From the NCBI GenBank assembly GCA_047637855.1, contig JBLJBF010000206.1, positions 1 to 25,472 of the forward strand: a stretch of DNA of 25,472 nt, given 5' to 3'. This DNA comes from Pseudoflavonifractor sp047637855 (lineage in GTDB: Bacteria > Bacillota > Clostridia > Oscillospirales > Oscillospiraceae). The position numbers and the translations under genes are program-made. This document shows, piece by piece, positions 1 to 6,989 of this stretch; position 1 is the stretch's first letter; each line of letters opens with the position of its first letter. The notes under the pieces are model-generated. The model was not told the origin of the DNA and made no database searches. It saw only the letters and a list, made by a program, of their open reading frames with translations.

Positions 1-1940
1 ACCTCGTCCAGCGTGCCGGGGGCCTGTGCCCCGGCGGTGGCGGCGTTGCCCCCGCCACCCAGCTTCTCCAGAACCACCTGCACGTTCACGTCCCCCATGC
101 TGCGGGCCGAGATAATGACCCGCTCCCCCTCGGGGAAGAGGACAAAGGACGCGTCGATGCCCGAGATGTTCAACAGCTCGTCGGCCGCCTGGGCGGCGGT
201 GACCCGCCCCACCGTGTGGCTGACCCGAGCCACGGCGATGTTGTTTTTATACATCCGGGCGTTCTGAATAATGTCGTACCGGGCGATGGTGCCCTCCAGG
301 TCGTTCTGAAAAAGCTTTTTCACGTCGGCGGTGTCGGCCCCCGAGCGGCGGAGGAAGGCCGCCGCGTCGAAGGTGCGGCCCCCCGTGCGCATGGTGAACT
401 GCTTGGTGTCCAGCACGATGCCCGCCAAGAGCGCCTCGGCCTCCACCCGCAGGAGATCGTTGGGCTCCAGAATATACTGCAGAAGCTCGGTCACCAGCTC
501 GCTGGCCGAGGAGGCGTATGGCTCGTGAAAGTTGAGGTCGGCGTTGGCGATATAGGTGGCGGCACGGCGGTGGTGATCGATGACGGCCACTTTGTTGCAG
601 GAGAGGAGCAGCTCCTCCGAGAGGACCTGCTCGGGCCGGTTGGTGTCCACCACTACCAAAAGCGAGTTGGCGTCGGCCAAAATCAGCGCGTCCTGCGCCG
701 AGAGAAAAACCTCTTTATACTCGGGCAAGGCGGCCAGGAGGGAGAGCATCTCGCTGCCGGGGTTGGGATTCGGGTCCCGGATGATGTGGGCTCTCACCCC
801 GCGCTTTCGGCAGGCGGCCACCACTCCGGCCGACGCGCCCACGCAGTCCAGGTCGGGAAACTTGTGACCCATAACGAAAACCCTGGAAGCAGAGCCCACC
901 AGCTCGGCCATGGCATTGGCCATGACCCGGCTCTTCACCTTGGTGCGTTTCTCCGGCTCCTTGGAGCGGCCGCCGTAGAATTCAAAGTTAAACCTGTTCT
1001 TCACCACCGCCTGGTCACCGCCCCGGGAGAGGGCCATGTCGATGGAGAGATTGGCGTACTGCAAAAGCTCCTCAATGGTGTCGGCGTCCTTGCCGATGCC
1101 GAGGGAGAGTGTTGCGGGGATGCCGCCGGGGTTGACGATCTCGTGGACCGCGTCCAGCACGGCGTACTTCCCGTCCTGGTACATGGGGAGATACCGCTCC
1201 TCGAAAAAGAAGAGGTAGCGGTCCCGGTCGTACCGGCAGAGGAGGCCGTGGGCGGGGGCGGTCCACTCGTCCAGCCGCCGGTTGATCTCGGAGAGAAGCC
1301 CCGCCCGCACCGTGTCGGACAGGCCCTTCAAAAACTCCTCGTAGTTGTCCATCAGCAAAATGGCCACCACGGGGCGGGAGCTGTAGAATTCCTCCTTGAT
1401 GGCGGAGAACTCGGTCACGTCCACCCAATAGGTGGTGGCTAAAAAGCTCTGGCGGCCCCGCTCCTCGGTGCGCACCAGATGGCCGAACACCATGTAGCGG
1501 GAGTCCCCCACACAGACTTCGGAGGGGCATTCGCTCTTGCCCTCCATGAGCCAGCGGGAGTTGAACTCGGGCACCGCGGCACTGAGCCGGGTGTCGAACA
1601 GGTGCTCCCGCTCGCCGGTGATGGCGAGAAAGCGCTCGTTGGACCAGATGACCTCATCGGTATCGGGCCGGAAGATGACCATGGGCAGCGGCGCGTTGAC
1701 CATGGTGTCCTTGCTGGCCACGTCAATATTGGCCGAGACCGTGTCGATATATTTTAAGATCTCCCGCCTGCGCAGGCGGCTGCCCCGGCGGAACCACACA
1801 TACAGCAGCACGATGACCGCACCCTCGGCCGCCGCGAGATAGGCGTTGAAAAAAGCCGAGGCCACGGCAAAAGCCACCAGGGCCATGAAGTAAAGCCGCA
1901 GGCCTGGCTCCAGCAGTCGGCTGAGCTTGTTTTTTCTCAC
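1..1940 (-). CDS. gdpP: Cyclic-di-AMP phosphodiesterase GdpP (partial, 3' end outside window)
   Basis: Membrane-bound DHH/DHHA1 phosphodiesterase that hydrolyses c-di-AMP to pApA. Reading from a GTG at 1940, 646 codons are open to the left edge with no stop. In order: two hydrophobic segments (about residues 15-50), a PAS-like region, a degenerate GGDEF domain in which the signature is replaced by SRGGDQ (about residue 305), then the DHH domain with VIDHHRR (D455-H456-H457) and a C-terminal glycine-rich GGGGN motif typical of DHHA1. Family members are about 650-680 residues, so only a few tens of codons are missing. GGAGG lies 9 nt before the GTG, and a good promoter lies upstream. The gene is easily missed because it starts with GTG and runs off the edge. 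Family identity is secure; the exact start is likely. Confidence 0.95.
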   Translation of the reverse strand, partial: MRKNKLSRLLEPGLRLYFMALVAFAVASAFFNAYLAAAEGAVIVLLYVWFRRGSRLRRREILKYIDTVSANIDVASKDTMVNAPLPMVIFRPDTDEVIWSNERFLAITGEREHLFDTRLSAAVPEFNSRWLMEGKSECPSEVCVGDSRYMVFGHLVRTEERGRQSFLATTYWVDVTEFSAIKEEFYSSRPVVAILLMDNYEEFLKGLSDTVRAGLLSEINRRLDEWTAPAHGLLCRYDRDRYLFFFEERYLPMYQDGKYAVLDAVHEIVNPGGIPATLSLGIGKDADTIEELLQYANLSIDMALSRGGDQAVVKNRFNFEFYGGRSKEPEKRTKVKSRVMANAMAELVGSASRVFVMGHKFPDLDCVGASAGVVAACRKRGVRAHIIRDPNPNPGSEMLSLLAALPEYKEVFLSAQDALILADANSLLVVVDTNRPEQVLSEELLLSCNKVAVIDHHRRAATYIANADLNFHEPYASSASELVTELLQYILEPNDLLRVEAEALLAGIVLDTKQFTMRTGGRTFDAAAFLRRSGADTADVKKLFQNDLEGTIARYDIIQNARMYKNNIAVARVSHTVGRVTAAQAADELLNISGIDASFVLFPEGERVIISARSMGDVNVQVVLEKLGGGGNAATAGAQAPGTLDE

Positions 1941-1982
1941 CTTCGTCCACCTCCGTGTCGCCAGCAAGCAATAAGGGAGATT

Positions 1983-2011
1983 ATTATATCAAATAACAGA
2001 AATAAATACAA
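1983..2011 (-). promoter_or_regulatory. Promoter of gdpP (sigma-A type)
   Basis: On the minus strand a -35 TTGTAT (2006-2011) and a perfect -10 TATAAT (1983-1988) are separated by 17 bp. Transcription would start about 35 nt upstream of the GTG of gdpP. The surrounding bases are the most AT-rich in this part of the window. Confidence 0.75.
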
Positions 2012-2076
2012 GTGTGCCGCGCCTTTGTTTGCCCGCGGAGATTGTATCATGCTTTGCATTCTTTTTCGCGGGGGAG

Positions 2077-2105
2077 TGGCACAATGGAAAAAATCGTGCT
2101 ATACT
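2077..2105 (+). promoter_or_regulatory. Probable promoter of ilvE (extended -10)
   Basis: TATACT at 2100-2105 is preceded by TG one base upstream (2097-2098), an extended -10. The matching -35 at 17 bp spacing (TGGCAC, 2077-2082) is poor, which is tolerated with extended -10 elements. The transcript would begin about 25 nt before the ATG of ilvE. No leader attenuator or T-box fits in that space. Confidence 0.5.
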
Positions 2106-2137
2106 GGCATTCAACGCGAACAAGGAGGGTGTTTTTC

Positions 2138-3205
2138 ATGCAGGACTTTCCCGTCACCAGGGCCGAAACCCTGAAACCCAAGCCGGACCCCAAGACCCTG
2201 GTCTTCGGCAGGACCTTTACCGACCATATGTTCCTCATGAATTACGACGAGGGCAGGGGCTGGCATTCCGGGCGCATTGTGCCCTACGGCCCCCTCGGCC
2301 TGGAGCCCTCCGCCATGGTATTTCACTATGCCCAGGAGGTCTTTGAGGGCATGAAGGCCTACCGCACACCCGATGGCGGGGTGCAGCTCTTCCGCCCCAT
2401 GGACAATGTGCGCCGGCTCAACACGTCCTGCGAGCGCCTGTGCATTCCCGCGCTGCCCGAGGAGACGGCCCTCGCGGGCATCGAGGCCCTGGTGGCCCTG
2501 GAGGCCGACTGGGTACCCCGCGAGCCGGGCACCAGCCTCTACATCCGCCCCTTCGTCATCGCCACCGACGAGGCGCTGGGGGTGCACGCCTCTCACAGCT
2601 ATATTTTCTGCGTCATCTGCTGTCCGGTGGGGGCCTACTATAAAGAGGGCCTGAACCCGGTGCGCATCTATGTGGAGAACGAGGATGTCCGCGCCGTACA
2701 GGGCGGCACAGGGCATACCAAGTGCGGCGGGAACTACGCCGCCTCCATCCGGGCGGGAGCCCGGGCCGAGGCTATGGGGTATGCCCAGGTTCTCTGGCTG
2801 GACGGCGTGCATCGCAAGTATATCGAGGAAGTTGGCTCCATGAATGTGATGTTCAAGCTGGGCGGGAAGATTGTCACCCCCGCCCTCACCGGCTCGGTGC
2901 TGCCCGGCATCACCCGCCGCTCCTGCCTGGAGCTGCTGCGGGATTGGGGCTACACGGTGGAGGAGCGGCTCATCTCAGCACAGGAGCTTTTCGACGCCGC
3001 GGACGCGGGCGCGCTGGAGGAGGCCTGGGGCACCGGCACTGCCGCCGTGATTTCCCCCATCGGGGAGATGGGCTGGGAGAACAGGACGGTTCAGGTCTCG
3101 GGCGGGGCCATCGGCAGCCTGACCCAGAAGCTCTACAGCACCCTCACCGGCATCCAGTGGGGCACCGAGCCCGACCCCTATGGCTGGACGGTAAAGGTGG
3201 TCTAG
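2138..3205 (+). CDS. ilvE: Branched-chain amino acid aminotransferase
   Basis: Class IV PLP aminotransferase that interconverts leucine, isoleucine or valine with their 2-oxo acids, using glutamate/2-oxoglutarate. The product is 355 residues, close to the length of the eukaryote-like BCAT group. The PLP lysine is K195 in GGTGHTKCGGNY, followed by the EVGSMN signature and GTGTAAVISP near the C-terminus. The reading frame is open further upstream, but ATG 2138 is chosen because AAGGAGGGT (2122-2130) lies 7 nt before it and the homologous N-terminus begins there; earlier starts would lie upstream of the predicted transcript start. It is a single gene, followed by a small ORF and a terminator. 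Confidence 0.95.
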   Translation: MQDFPVTRAETLKPKPDPKTLVFGRTFTDHMFLMNYDEGRGWHSGRIVPYGPLGLEPSAMVFHYAQEVFEGMKAYRTPDGGVQLFRPMDNVRRLNTSCERLCIPALPEETALAGIEALVALEADWVPREPGTSLYIRPFVIATDEALGVHASHSYIFCVICCPVGAYYKEGLNPVRIYVENEDVRAVQGGTGHTKCGGNYAASIRAGARAEAMGYAQVLWLDGVHRKYIEEVGSMNVMFKLGGKIVTPALTGSVLPGITRRSCLELLRDWGYTVEERLISAQELFDAADAGALEEAWGTGTAAVISPIGEMGWENRTVQVSGGAIGSLTQKLYSTLTGIQWGTEPDPYGWTVKVV

Positions 3206-3263
3206 GTTTCCACATAACTGCAAAAAGAATCCGGCGTTCGGAGCGGTCTATCAGGAGAGCGGC

Positions 3264-3503
3264 GTGGTCACGATTTTTGCACTCTGCTCGGTCGAGCTGA
3301 TGGATGTGACGGCGTCGGAGTCCTTCCTCGTTTTCCGCGCCGTATATGCTGTTAAGCCCGCCGACCGGGCCCATCCCTATTGGCAGGAGAAACGCGCCGA
3401 AACGGACGGCTGGGTGGAGCTGGGGAACGACATTGGGCTCGTGCAATACACCGAGGGCCACTGGGGCCTGGAGTACTTGGACGGCTGGGATTTCGGGGAA
3501 TAA
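3264..3503 (+). CDS. Small hypothetical protein (79 residues)
   Basis: I do not recognise a family. The frame begins at a GTG with AGGAG (3253-3257) 6 nt upstream and ends in TAA immediately at the strong terminator, so a gene between ilvE and the terminator is plausible. The product is acidic and aromatic-rich (many W, Y, F), with no membrane segment and no cysteine motif. It has a coherent domain-like composition, with a hydrophobic strand-like N-terminus (ALCSVELMDV) and a tryptophan-rich C-terminus ending in LDGWDFGE. The 58 nt gap after ilvE holds no promoter that I can see, so it would be read through from ilvE. Confidence 0.5.
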   Translation: MVTIFALCSVELMDVTASESFLVFRAVYAVKPADRAHPYWQEKRAETDGWVELGNDIGLVQYTEGHWGLEYLDGWDFGE

Positions 3504-3539
3504 TAAAACGGAGCGGCCTTTCAGCCGCTCCGTTTTATT
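3502..3539. terminator. Bidirectional intrinsic terminator between convergent genes
   Basis: A perfect 16-bp inverted repeat (3502-3517 with 3524-3539) around a CTTTCA loop, with A-rich and T-rich outer ends on both strands. It can stop the ilvE transcript on the plus strand and the peptidase transcript on the minus strand. It overlaps the stop codon of the 79-residue ORF. Confidence 0.9.
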
Positions 3540-3567
3540 GAGACCGATCCGCACGCTATGCGCCGGA

Positions 3568-3652
3568 GCGCACCCGCCGGTCTTACTTGCACGCCTGGTA
3601 CAGCGCCATCAGGTGAACGGTGTTCTTCATCCCCTCCCAGTGGGTGCGCTCC
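3568..3652 (-). pseudogene. 3'-terminal remnant of a second M42 peptidase gene
   Basis: These 85 bp match 3780-3864, the end of the intact M42 peptidase gene, including 43 identical bases in a row (from 3597). On the minus strand the fragment reads ERTHWEGMKN and on to ALYQACK and a stop, against ALYLECK in the intact gene. Similarity stops abruptly upstream of ERTHW. The two copies differ at about ten scattered positions, mostly around the last codons and stop, so this looks like the tail of a diverged paralogue rather than an exact recent duplication. No start codon or promoter remains. Confidence 0.7.
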
Positions 3653-3694
3653 CCCACACGGCTTACGCCGCGCGGGGGCCCCTCTTTTCCATCT

Positions 3695-3775
3695 GCGGAA
3701 GGCGAGTGAATCGCCTACCGCATCAAGGGTTTGGCCTGTCAGCCAAACCGCATGGCCCGCGCCCTGCGGCGCGGG
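3695..3775. other. Cluster of three adjacent hairpins between the repeat copies
   Basis: Three inverted repeats lie almost end to end. The first is 3695-3721 (AGGCGA/TCGCCT plus GCGG/CCGC, loop GTGAA). The second is 3728-3749 (GGTTTGGC/GCCAAACC, loop CTGTCA). The third is 3756-3775 (CCCGCGCC/GGCGCGGG, loop CTGC). None is followed by a T-run, so they are not standard terminators. The block fills the 127 bp between the two copies of the peptidase tail and could be a small palindromic intergenic element or a structured 3' UTR. I do not recognise it. Nothing else is visible in 3540-3794. Confidence 0.6.
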
Positions 3776-3779
3776 AGAA

Positions 3780-3864
3780 GCGCACCCATCGGTGTCATTT
3801 GCACTCCAGGTACAGCGCCATCAGGTGAACGGTGTTCTTCATCCCCTCCCAATGGGTGCGCTCC
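3780..3864. repeat. 85-bp direct repeat, copy inside the intact M42 peptidase gene
   Basis: Partner of 3568-3652, same orientation, with starts 212 bp apart. This copy holds the last codons and stop of the intact gene. Confidence 0.75.
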
Positions 3865-4835
3865 ATGCCGTGGGAGGCGTGGACACCGGGGCCGATGAGG
3901 GCGGCGCGGACGTCGTGCCCAGCGTGCCAGGCCACGCCGGCGTCGGAGCGGTAATAGGGGTAGATATCCACGGCGAAGTCCACGCCGTTCGCCTTGGCCA
4001 GCTCCACCAGGCGGGTCGTCATGCCGTAGTCATAGGGGCCGTTGCCGTCCTTGGCGCAGATGGAGACCTGATACTCGGTGCAGGTCAGGTCCAGCCCCAC
4101 GCAGCCCATGTCCACAATGAGCAGCTCGCTGAGCCCCGCGGGGATGGTGGCTCCGCCGTGGCCCACCTCCTCATGGACGCTGAAAATAAACTTGGCGGGG
4201 CGGCGGGGGATCTCACCGGAGGTTTTCATCAGCGCCAGGAGGGCCAGCATACAGGCGGCGCTCCCCTTATCGTCGATAAACCGGGACTTGAGGAACCCGC
4301 TGGGGGTCACCACCGTCTTGGGGTCGAAGCACACGAAATCCCCCGCCATGATGCCCAGGGCCTCCACATCCGCCCTGCTCCTGACCACCTCGTCGATGCG
4401 CACGGCCAGATTCTGCTCATCCCTGGCCCGGGTGGCCGCGTCGTCAAAGACATGGGCGGCGGGGGAGAGGGAGAGGATGGTTCCGGTATATATACGCCCG
4501 TCCCGGGTGTATATCTTACAGTACTCCCCGTCCAGGGTGGGAAGGATGGGGCCGCCGATGCGGGTGATCATCAGATGGCCCTCGGCCGTGATGGAGCGGG
4601 CCATCAGGCCCAGGGTATCGATATGGGCGCACAGGCCCACAGGGGCGCAGTCCTCTCTGCCCGGCACGGCAACCGTCACGTTGCCTTTGTTGTTTCGGCT
4701 CACCTTGTATCCCAGGCTCCGGGCGTACTTCTCCACAAAGTCGGCGGCGCTCCCGGTAAATCCGCTGGGGCTGTCGGTATTCAGGAGACTTTGGGCAGCC
4801 TCCATCAAATCCTGTTTGCAGCTTGATACGTCCAT
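3795..4835 (-). CDS. M42 family metallopeptidase (glutamyl/leucyl aminopeptidase type)
   Basis: Cytosolic dinuclear-metal aminopeptidase of the M42 family, which trims peptides from the N-terminus; substrate preference cannot be read from the sequence. The metal and catalytic motifs are visible in order: GLCAHIDTLG, SRFIDDKGSA, VHEEVGHGG, LIVDMGC, and the final histidine in HASHGMERTHW. The length from ATG 4835 is 346 residues, normal for the family. An ATG 13 codons upstream (4874) is in frame, but it lies inside the -10 box of the gene's own promoter, so 4835 is chosen; GGAG sits 11 nt before it. The gene is transcribed divergently from ybaK and ends next to a relic of a second peptidase tail. 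Confidence 0.93.
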   Translation of the reverse strand: MDVSSCKQDLMEAAQSLLNTDSPSGFTGSAADFVEKYARSLGYKVSRNNKGNVTVAVPGREDCAPVGLCAHIDTLGLMARSITAEGHLMITRIGGPILPTLDGEYCKIYTRDGRIYTGTILSLSPAAHVFDDAATRARDEQNLAVRIDEVVRSRADVEALGIMAGDFVCFDPKTVVTPSGFLKSRFIDDKGSAACMLALLALMKTSGEIPRRPAKFIFSVHEEVGHGGATIPAGLSELLIVDMGCVGLDLTCTEYQVSICAKDGNGPYDYGMTTRLVELAKANGVDFAVDIYPYYRSDAGVAWHAGHDVRAALIGPGVHASHGMERTHWEGMKNTVHLMALYLECK

Positions 4836-4864
4836 TTGATTCCACGCTCCATCTGTGTTATGAT
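4836..4864 (+). promoter_or_regulatory. Promoter of ybaK
   Basis: TTGATT (4836-4841), a 17-bp spacer and TATGAT (4859-4864). The predicted start near 4871 leaves a leader of about 29 nt. The -10 is one arm of an inverted repeat whose other arm is the -10 of the opposing promoter. Confidence 0.65.
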
Positions 4865-4869
4865 TTTTA

Positions 4870-4898
4870 ATCATACCGTTTTGAAAGGGAAGTTACAA
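4870..4898 (-). promoter_or_regulatory. Promoter of the M42 peptidase gene
   Basis: On the minus strand, TTGTAA (4893-4898), a 17-bp spacer and TATGAT (4870-4875). The predicted start near 4863 gives a leader of about 28 nt. It overlaps the ybaK promoter region, and its start site lies within a few bases of the opposing one. Confidence 0.65.
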
Positions 4899-4899
4899 G

Positions 4900-5376
4900 A
4901 TGGCAGGGGAAAAAACCAATGTAATGCGCATTTTAGACCAGAAGAAAACCGCCTACATTCCCCACTCCTACCCTTACGCCGGCGGGCCGGTGGACGGGGT
5001 CACGGTGGCCGAAATCCTGGGGGTGGACCCGGAGATCGCCTTCAAGACTTTGGTGACCCAGGGTGCGGGAGGGCAGCACTACGTCTTCGTGGTGCCCGTG
5101 CTGCTGGAGCTGGACCTGAAGGCGGCGGCCGCCGCCGCGGGGGAGAAATCCATCGAGATGATCCGCCAGGCCGAGCTGCTCCCCCTGACGGGGTACATCC
5201 ACGGCGGCTGCTCCCCCGTGGGGATGAAAAAGCCCTTCCCCACCTTTATTGACGTCCAGGCCCAGGCGCTGGAGACCATGATGGTAAGCGCGGGAAAGCC
5301 CGGATTTCAGGTGGAGTTGGCCCCGGCGGCGCTGGTCGGGTTGGTGGGGGCCCGCTTTGTCCCCATCTCGAAGTAG
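4900..5376 (+). CDS. ybaK: Cys-tRNA(Pro)/aminoacyl-tRNA deacylase YbaK
   Basis: Trans-editing hydrolase of the YbaK/EbsC family that clears mischarged Cys-tRNA(Pro) or related misacylated tRNAs in the cytosol. The 158-residue product is full length. It has the clostridial N-terminus KTNVMRILDQKK, the conserved lysine segment FKTLVTQG, and the GGCSPVGMKKPFPT signature of the substrate pocket. ATG 4900 fits the family N-terminus and has GAAAGGGAAG upstream; an ATG at 4921 is a weaker alternative. It is a monocistronic gene facing away from the M42 peptidase. Confidence 0.93.
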   Translation: MAGEKTNVMRILDQKKTAYIPHSYPYAGGPVDGVTVAEILGVDPEIAFKTLVTQGAGGQHYVFVVPVLLELDLKAAAAAAGEKSIEMIRQAELLPLTGYIHGGCSPVGMKKPFPTFIDVQAQALETMMVSAGKPGFQVELAPAALVGLVGARFVPISK

Positions 5377-5394
5377 GCGCCGCGCAAAATCCCC

Positions 5395-5423
5395 TTGACA
5401 GTGGGGCAGACCGGGGGTAAAGT
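5395..5423 (+). promoter_or_regulatory. Promoter of eutG
   Basis: Perfect -35 TTGACA (5395-5400), 17-bp spacer, then TAAAGT (5418-5423). TATACT at 5423-5428 is a better -10 hexamer but would give a 22-bp spacer. A strong -35 with no visible operator fits control after initiation. Confidence 0.65.
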
Positions 5424-5429
5424 ATACTT

Positions 5430-5477
5430 GTCCGACCGCGGTGCAGCGGCCGGACCTATGGGTGCGTCGAAGCGTCC
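5430..5477 (+). promoter_or_regulatory. ANTAR (EutV) two-hairpin target in the eutG leader
   Basis: The first hairpin is 5430-5455: arms GTCCG-a-CCGC and GCGG-c-CGGAC around the hexaloop GGTGCA (5440-5445). The second is 5460-5477: arms GGGTGC and GCGTCC around GTCGAA (5466-5471), including G-U pairs. The 3' arm of the second is also part of the terminator, so the two structures exclude each other. This is the known arrangement for EutV antitermination. Both loops have G at positions 1 and 4 and A at position 6. Confidence 0.7.
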
Positions 5478-5502
5478 TGAACTTGTGTTCAGGGCGTTTT
5501 TT
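5470..5502 (+). terminator. Regulated intrinsic terminator in the eutG leader
   Basis: AAGCGTCCTGAAC (5470-5482) pairs with GTTCAGGGCGTTTT around a TTGT loop, followed by a T-run to 5502. It lies between promoter and coding start, so full eutG expression requires it to be bypassed. Confidence 0.85.
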
Positions 5503-5538
5503 GTATTTTTTGAGGAGAAAAGAGGAGGGAAGCGGGCC

Positions 5539-6669
5539 ATGGAAGTCTTTCACGTGGGTACGAAAATCATCCTTGGGGATGGACTGGGCGCTTTGACCGA
5601 GGGGCTGAAGCGGGTGTTTATTGTCACGGACAAATTTATGGCGGAGAGCGGCAAGGTCGCCTACGTGACCGACCGGCTGGAAGCGGGGGCGGAGTACCGC
5701 GTCTTTTCCGACGTGCAGGCCGACCCGGACATTGACACGGTCACCAAAGGCGTGGGAAGCCTGATGGATTTTGCTCCCGACGCGGTGGTGGCCTTCGGCG
5801 GCGGCAGCGCCATCGACGCCGCCAAGGCCATCGTCTTCTTCGCGGCCCGGGAGCGGGATATGGGGAGCTGCCCCTTCCTCGCCATCCCCACCACCAGCGG
5901 CACCGGCTCGGAGGTGAGCCGTTTCGCCGTCATCACCGACCGGGAGAAGGAGCTCAAATACCCCCTGGTGGAGGACAGCCTTCTCCCTACCGCCGCGGTG
6001 CTGGACGCCCAGCTCACCGCCAGCGTGCCCCCCGCCGTGACGGCCGACACCGGCATAGACGTGCTCACCCACGCCATCGAGGCCTTTGTCTCCACCACGG
6101 CCAACGACTTCTCCAACGCGGCCGCCGAGAAAGCCATCAAGCTGGTGCGCCGCCACCTCCTCACCGCCTATGGGAACCCGGCGGATCTGGAGGCCCGGCA
6201 GGGTATGCACAACGCCTCCTGTCTCGCGGGCATCGCCTTTTCCAACGCGGGGCTTGGGCTCAACCACGGCATGGCACACGCGCTGGGCGCCCGGTTCCAC
6301 ATTCCCCACGGCCGGGCCAACGGCATTCTTCTGCCCTATGTGATGAGCTTTAACGCGGGCTGCTCCGAGAGCCTTACCCCCACGGCCAGACAGTACGCCC
6401 AGATTTCCCGCCTGCTGCGGCTGGACAGCACCAGCGTGCGCCAGAGCGCCCTCAACCTGATCCGCACCGCCCGGCGCTACATGGAGAAGCTGAGTATCCC
6501 CTCCACCATCCAGGCCGCCGGAGTGAGCCCGGCCGAATTCGAGGCCGAGGTGCGCGCGATGGCCGAGGCCGCGCTGGCCGACCGCTGCACCGCCACCAAC
6601 CCGCGCCCCTGCTCGGCGGAGGAGATCGAGCGGGTTTTCCGCAAGGCTTTTTCGGGAAAGCTGCCCTAA
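5539..6669 (+). CDS. eutG: Iron-containing alcohol dehydrogenase EutG
   Basis: NADH-dependent reduction of acetaldehyde to ethanol, which regenerates NAD+ for EutE. The 376-residue product has the nucleotide-binding GGGSAIDAAK and the group III iron ligands D174 and H178 (GIDVLTH), H243 (LNHGMAH) and H257 (IPHGRANG). ATG 5539 is chosen because GAGGAGGGA precedes it and because upstream in-frame codons run through the terminator hairpin. Unlike several other enzymes of the cluster it has no amphipathic N-terminal targeting helix and begins directly at the fold. It has its own promoter and leader, about 320 nt before eutS. No terminator is visible after its stop, so read-through into the eutS leader is possible. 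Confidence 0.92.
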   Translation: MEVFHVGTKIILGDGLGALTEGLKRVFIVTDKFMAESGKVAYVTDRLEAGAEYRVFSDVQADPDIDTVTKGVGSLMDFAPDAVVAFGGGSAIDAAKAIVFFAARERDMGSCPFLAIPTTSGTGSEVSRFAVITDREKELKYPLVEDSLLPTAAVLDAQLTASVPPAVTADTGIDVLTHAIEAFVSTTANDFSNAAAEKAIKLVRRHLLTAYGNPADLEARQGMHNASCLAGIAFSNAGLGLNHGMAHALGARFHIPHGRANGILLPYVMSFNAGCSESLTPTARQYAQISRLLRLDSTSVRQSALNLIRTARRYMEKLSIPSTIQAAGVSPAEFEAEVRAMAEAALADRCTATNPRPCSAEEIERVFRKAFSGKLP

Positions 6670-6712
6670 GCATGGTATGGGAGGATTTTTGTGTGTTGCA
6701 TGATATTTGCAA

Positions 6713-6741
6713 TTGACACAGCCCTGTAATCCTGCTAAAAT
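6713..6741 (+). promoter_or_regulatory. Promoter of the main eut operon (before eutS)
   Basis: Perfect -35 TTGACA (6713-6718), 17-bp spacer and TAAAAT (6736-6741), the best plus-strand promoter in the window. The leader then holds an ANTAR target and terminator (6794-6886) and about 100 nt of further leader before the TTG start of eutS, with only a short CGGGC/GCCCG hairpin. Confidence 0.8.
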
Positions 6742-6793
6742 AAACAAAGGAAATCGGAGGACATGGTGTGTCTTCCCTCCATATTGGGTGCCC

Positions 6794-6843
6794 GGCACGA
6801 TGCAGTGCCGCGCGCCGGGCGATCTGCATGAGCGATGAAGCTC
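6794..6843 (+). promoter_or_regulatory. ANTAR (EutV) two-hairpin target in the eutS leader
   Basis: The first hairpin has arms GGCAC (6794-6798) and GTGCC (6805-6809) around loop GATGCA. The second has arms GAGC (6830-6833) and GCTC (6840-6843) around loop GATGAA. The second 3' arm is shared with the terminator. Since the regulator genes lie downstream, EutVW would control its own synthesis. Confidence 0.75.
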
Positions 6844-6886
6844 CCGGAATTTCATGGACTTACTATGGAATTCTAGGGGCTTTTTT
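6838..6886 (+). terminator. Regulated intrinsic terminator in the eutS leader
   Basis: AAGCTCC (6838-6844) pairs with GGGGCTT (6876-6882). An inner stem AATTTCAT/ATGGAATT (6848-6855 with 6865-6872) continues it, and a run of six Ts follows (6881-6886). Confidence 0.85.
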
Positions 6887-6989
6887 GTATCCATGGGGAA
6901 CGCCTGTCTTTCGTCCCGGCGGTGTGAGGAGAGCGCTGCGCGGTCCATTCTGTACGGGCCTTCGCGCCCGGAATAAGGGGTGTGCCATC

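Noticed and set aside
216..1442. Long plus-strand frame opposite gdpP
   Set aside because: Low-complexity Gly/Val/His-rich translation, antisense to a clear GdpP frame; a GC-rich codon artefact.
3653..3779. Cobalamin riboswitch in the hairpin cluster
   Set aside because: Several stems, but no B12-box-like sequence and no nearby gene that it could control.
3558..4826. 422-residue plus-strand frame opposite the M42 peptidase
   Set aside because: Antisense to an intact peptidase with all metal motifs; it also runs through the hairpin cluster.
4836..4874. ATG at 4874 as start of the M42 peptidase
   Set aside because: It lies inside the -10 box of the gene's own promoter and has no ribosome site.
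5395..5538. N-terminal extension of eutG
   Set aside because: The in-frame codons run through the ANTAR hairpins and terminator; homology begins at 5539.
4933..6948. 671-residue minus-strand frame opposite ybaK, eutG and the eutS leader
   Set aside because: It crosses two genes, two terminators and two promoters; no recognisable motif and His/Gly-rich composition.
6768..6989. N-terminal extension of eutS
   Set aside because: It covers the leader terminator; EutS homology begins at the TTG at 6990.
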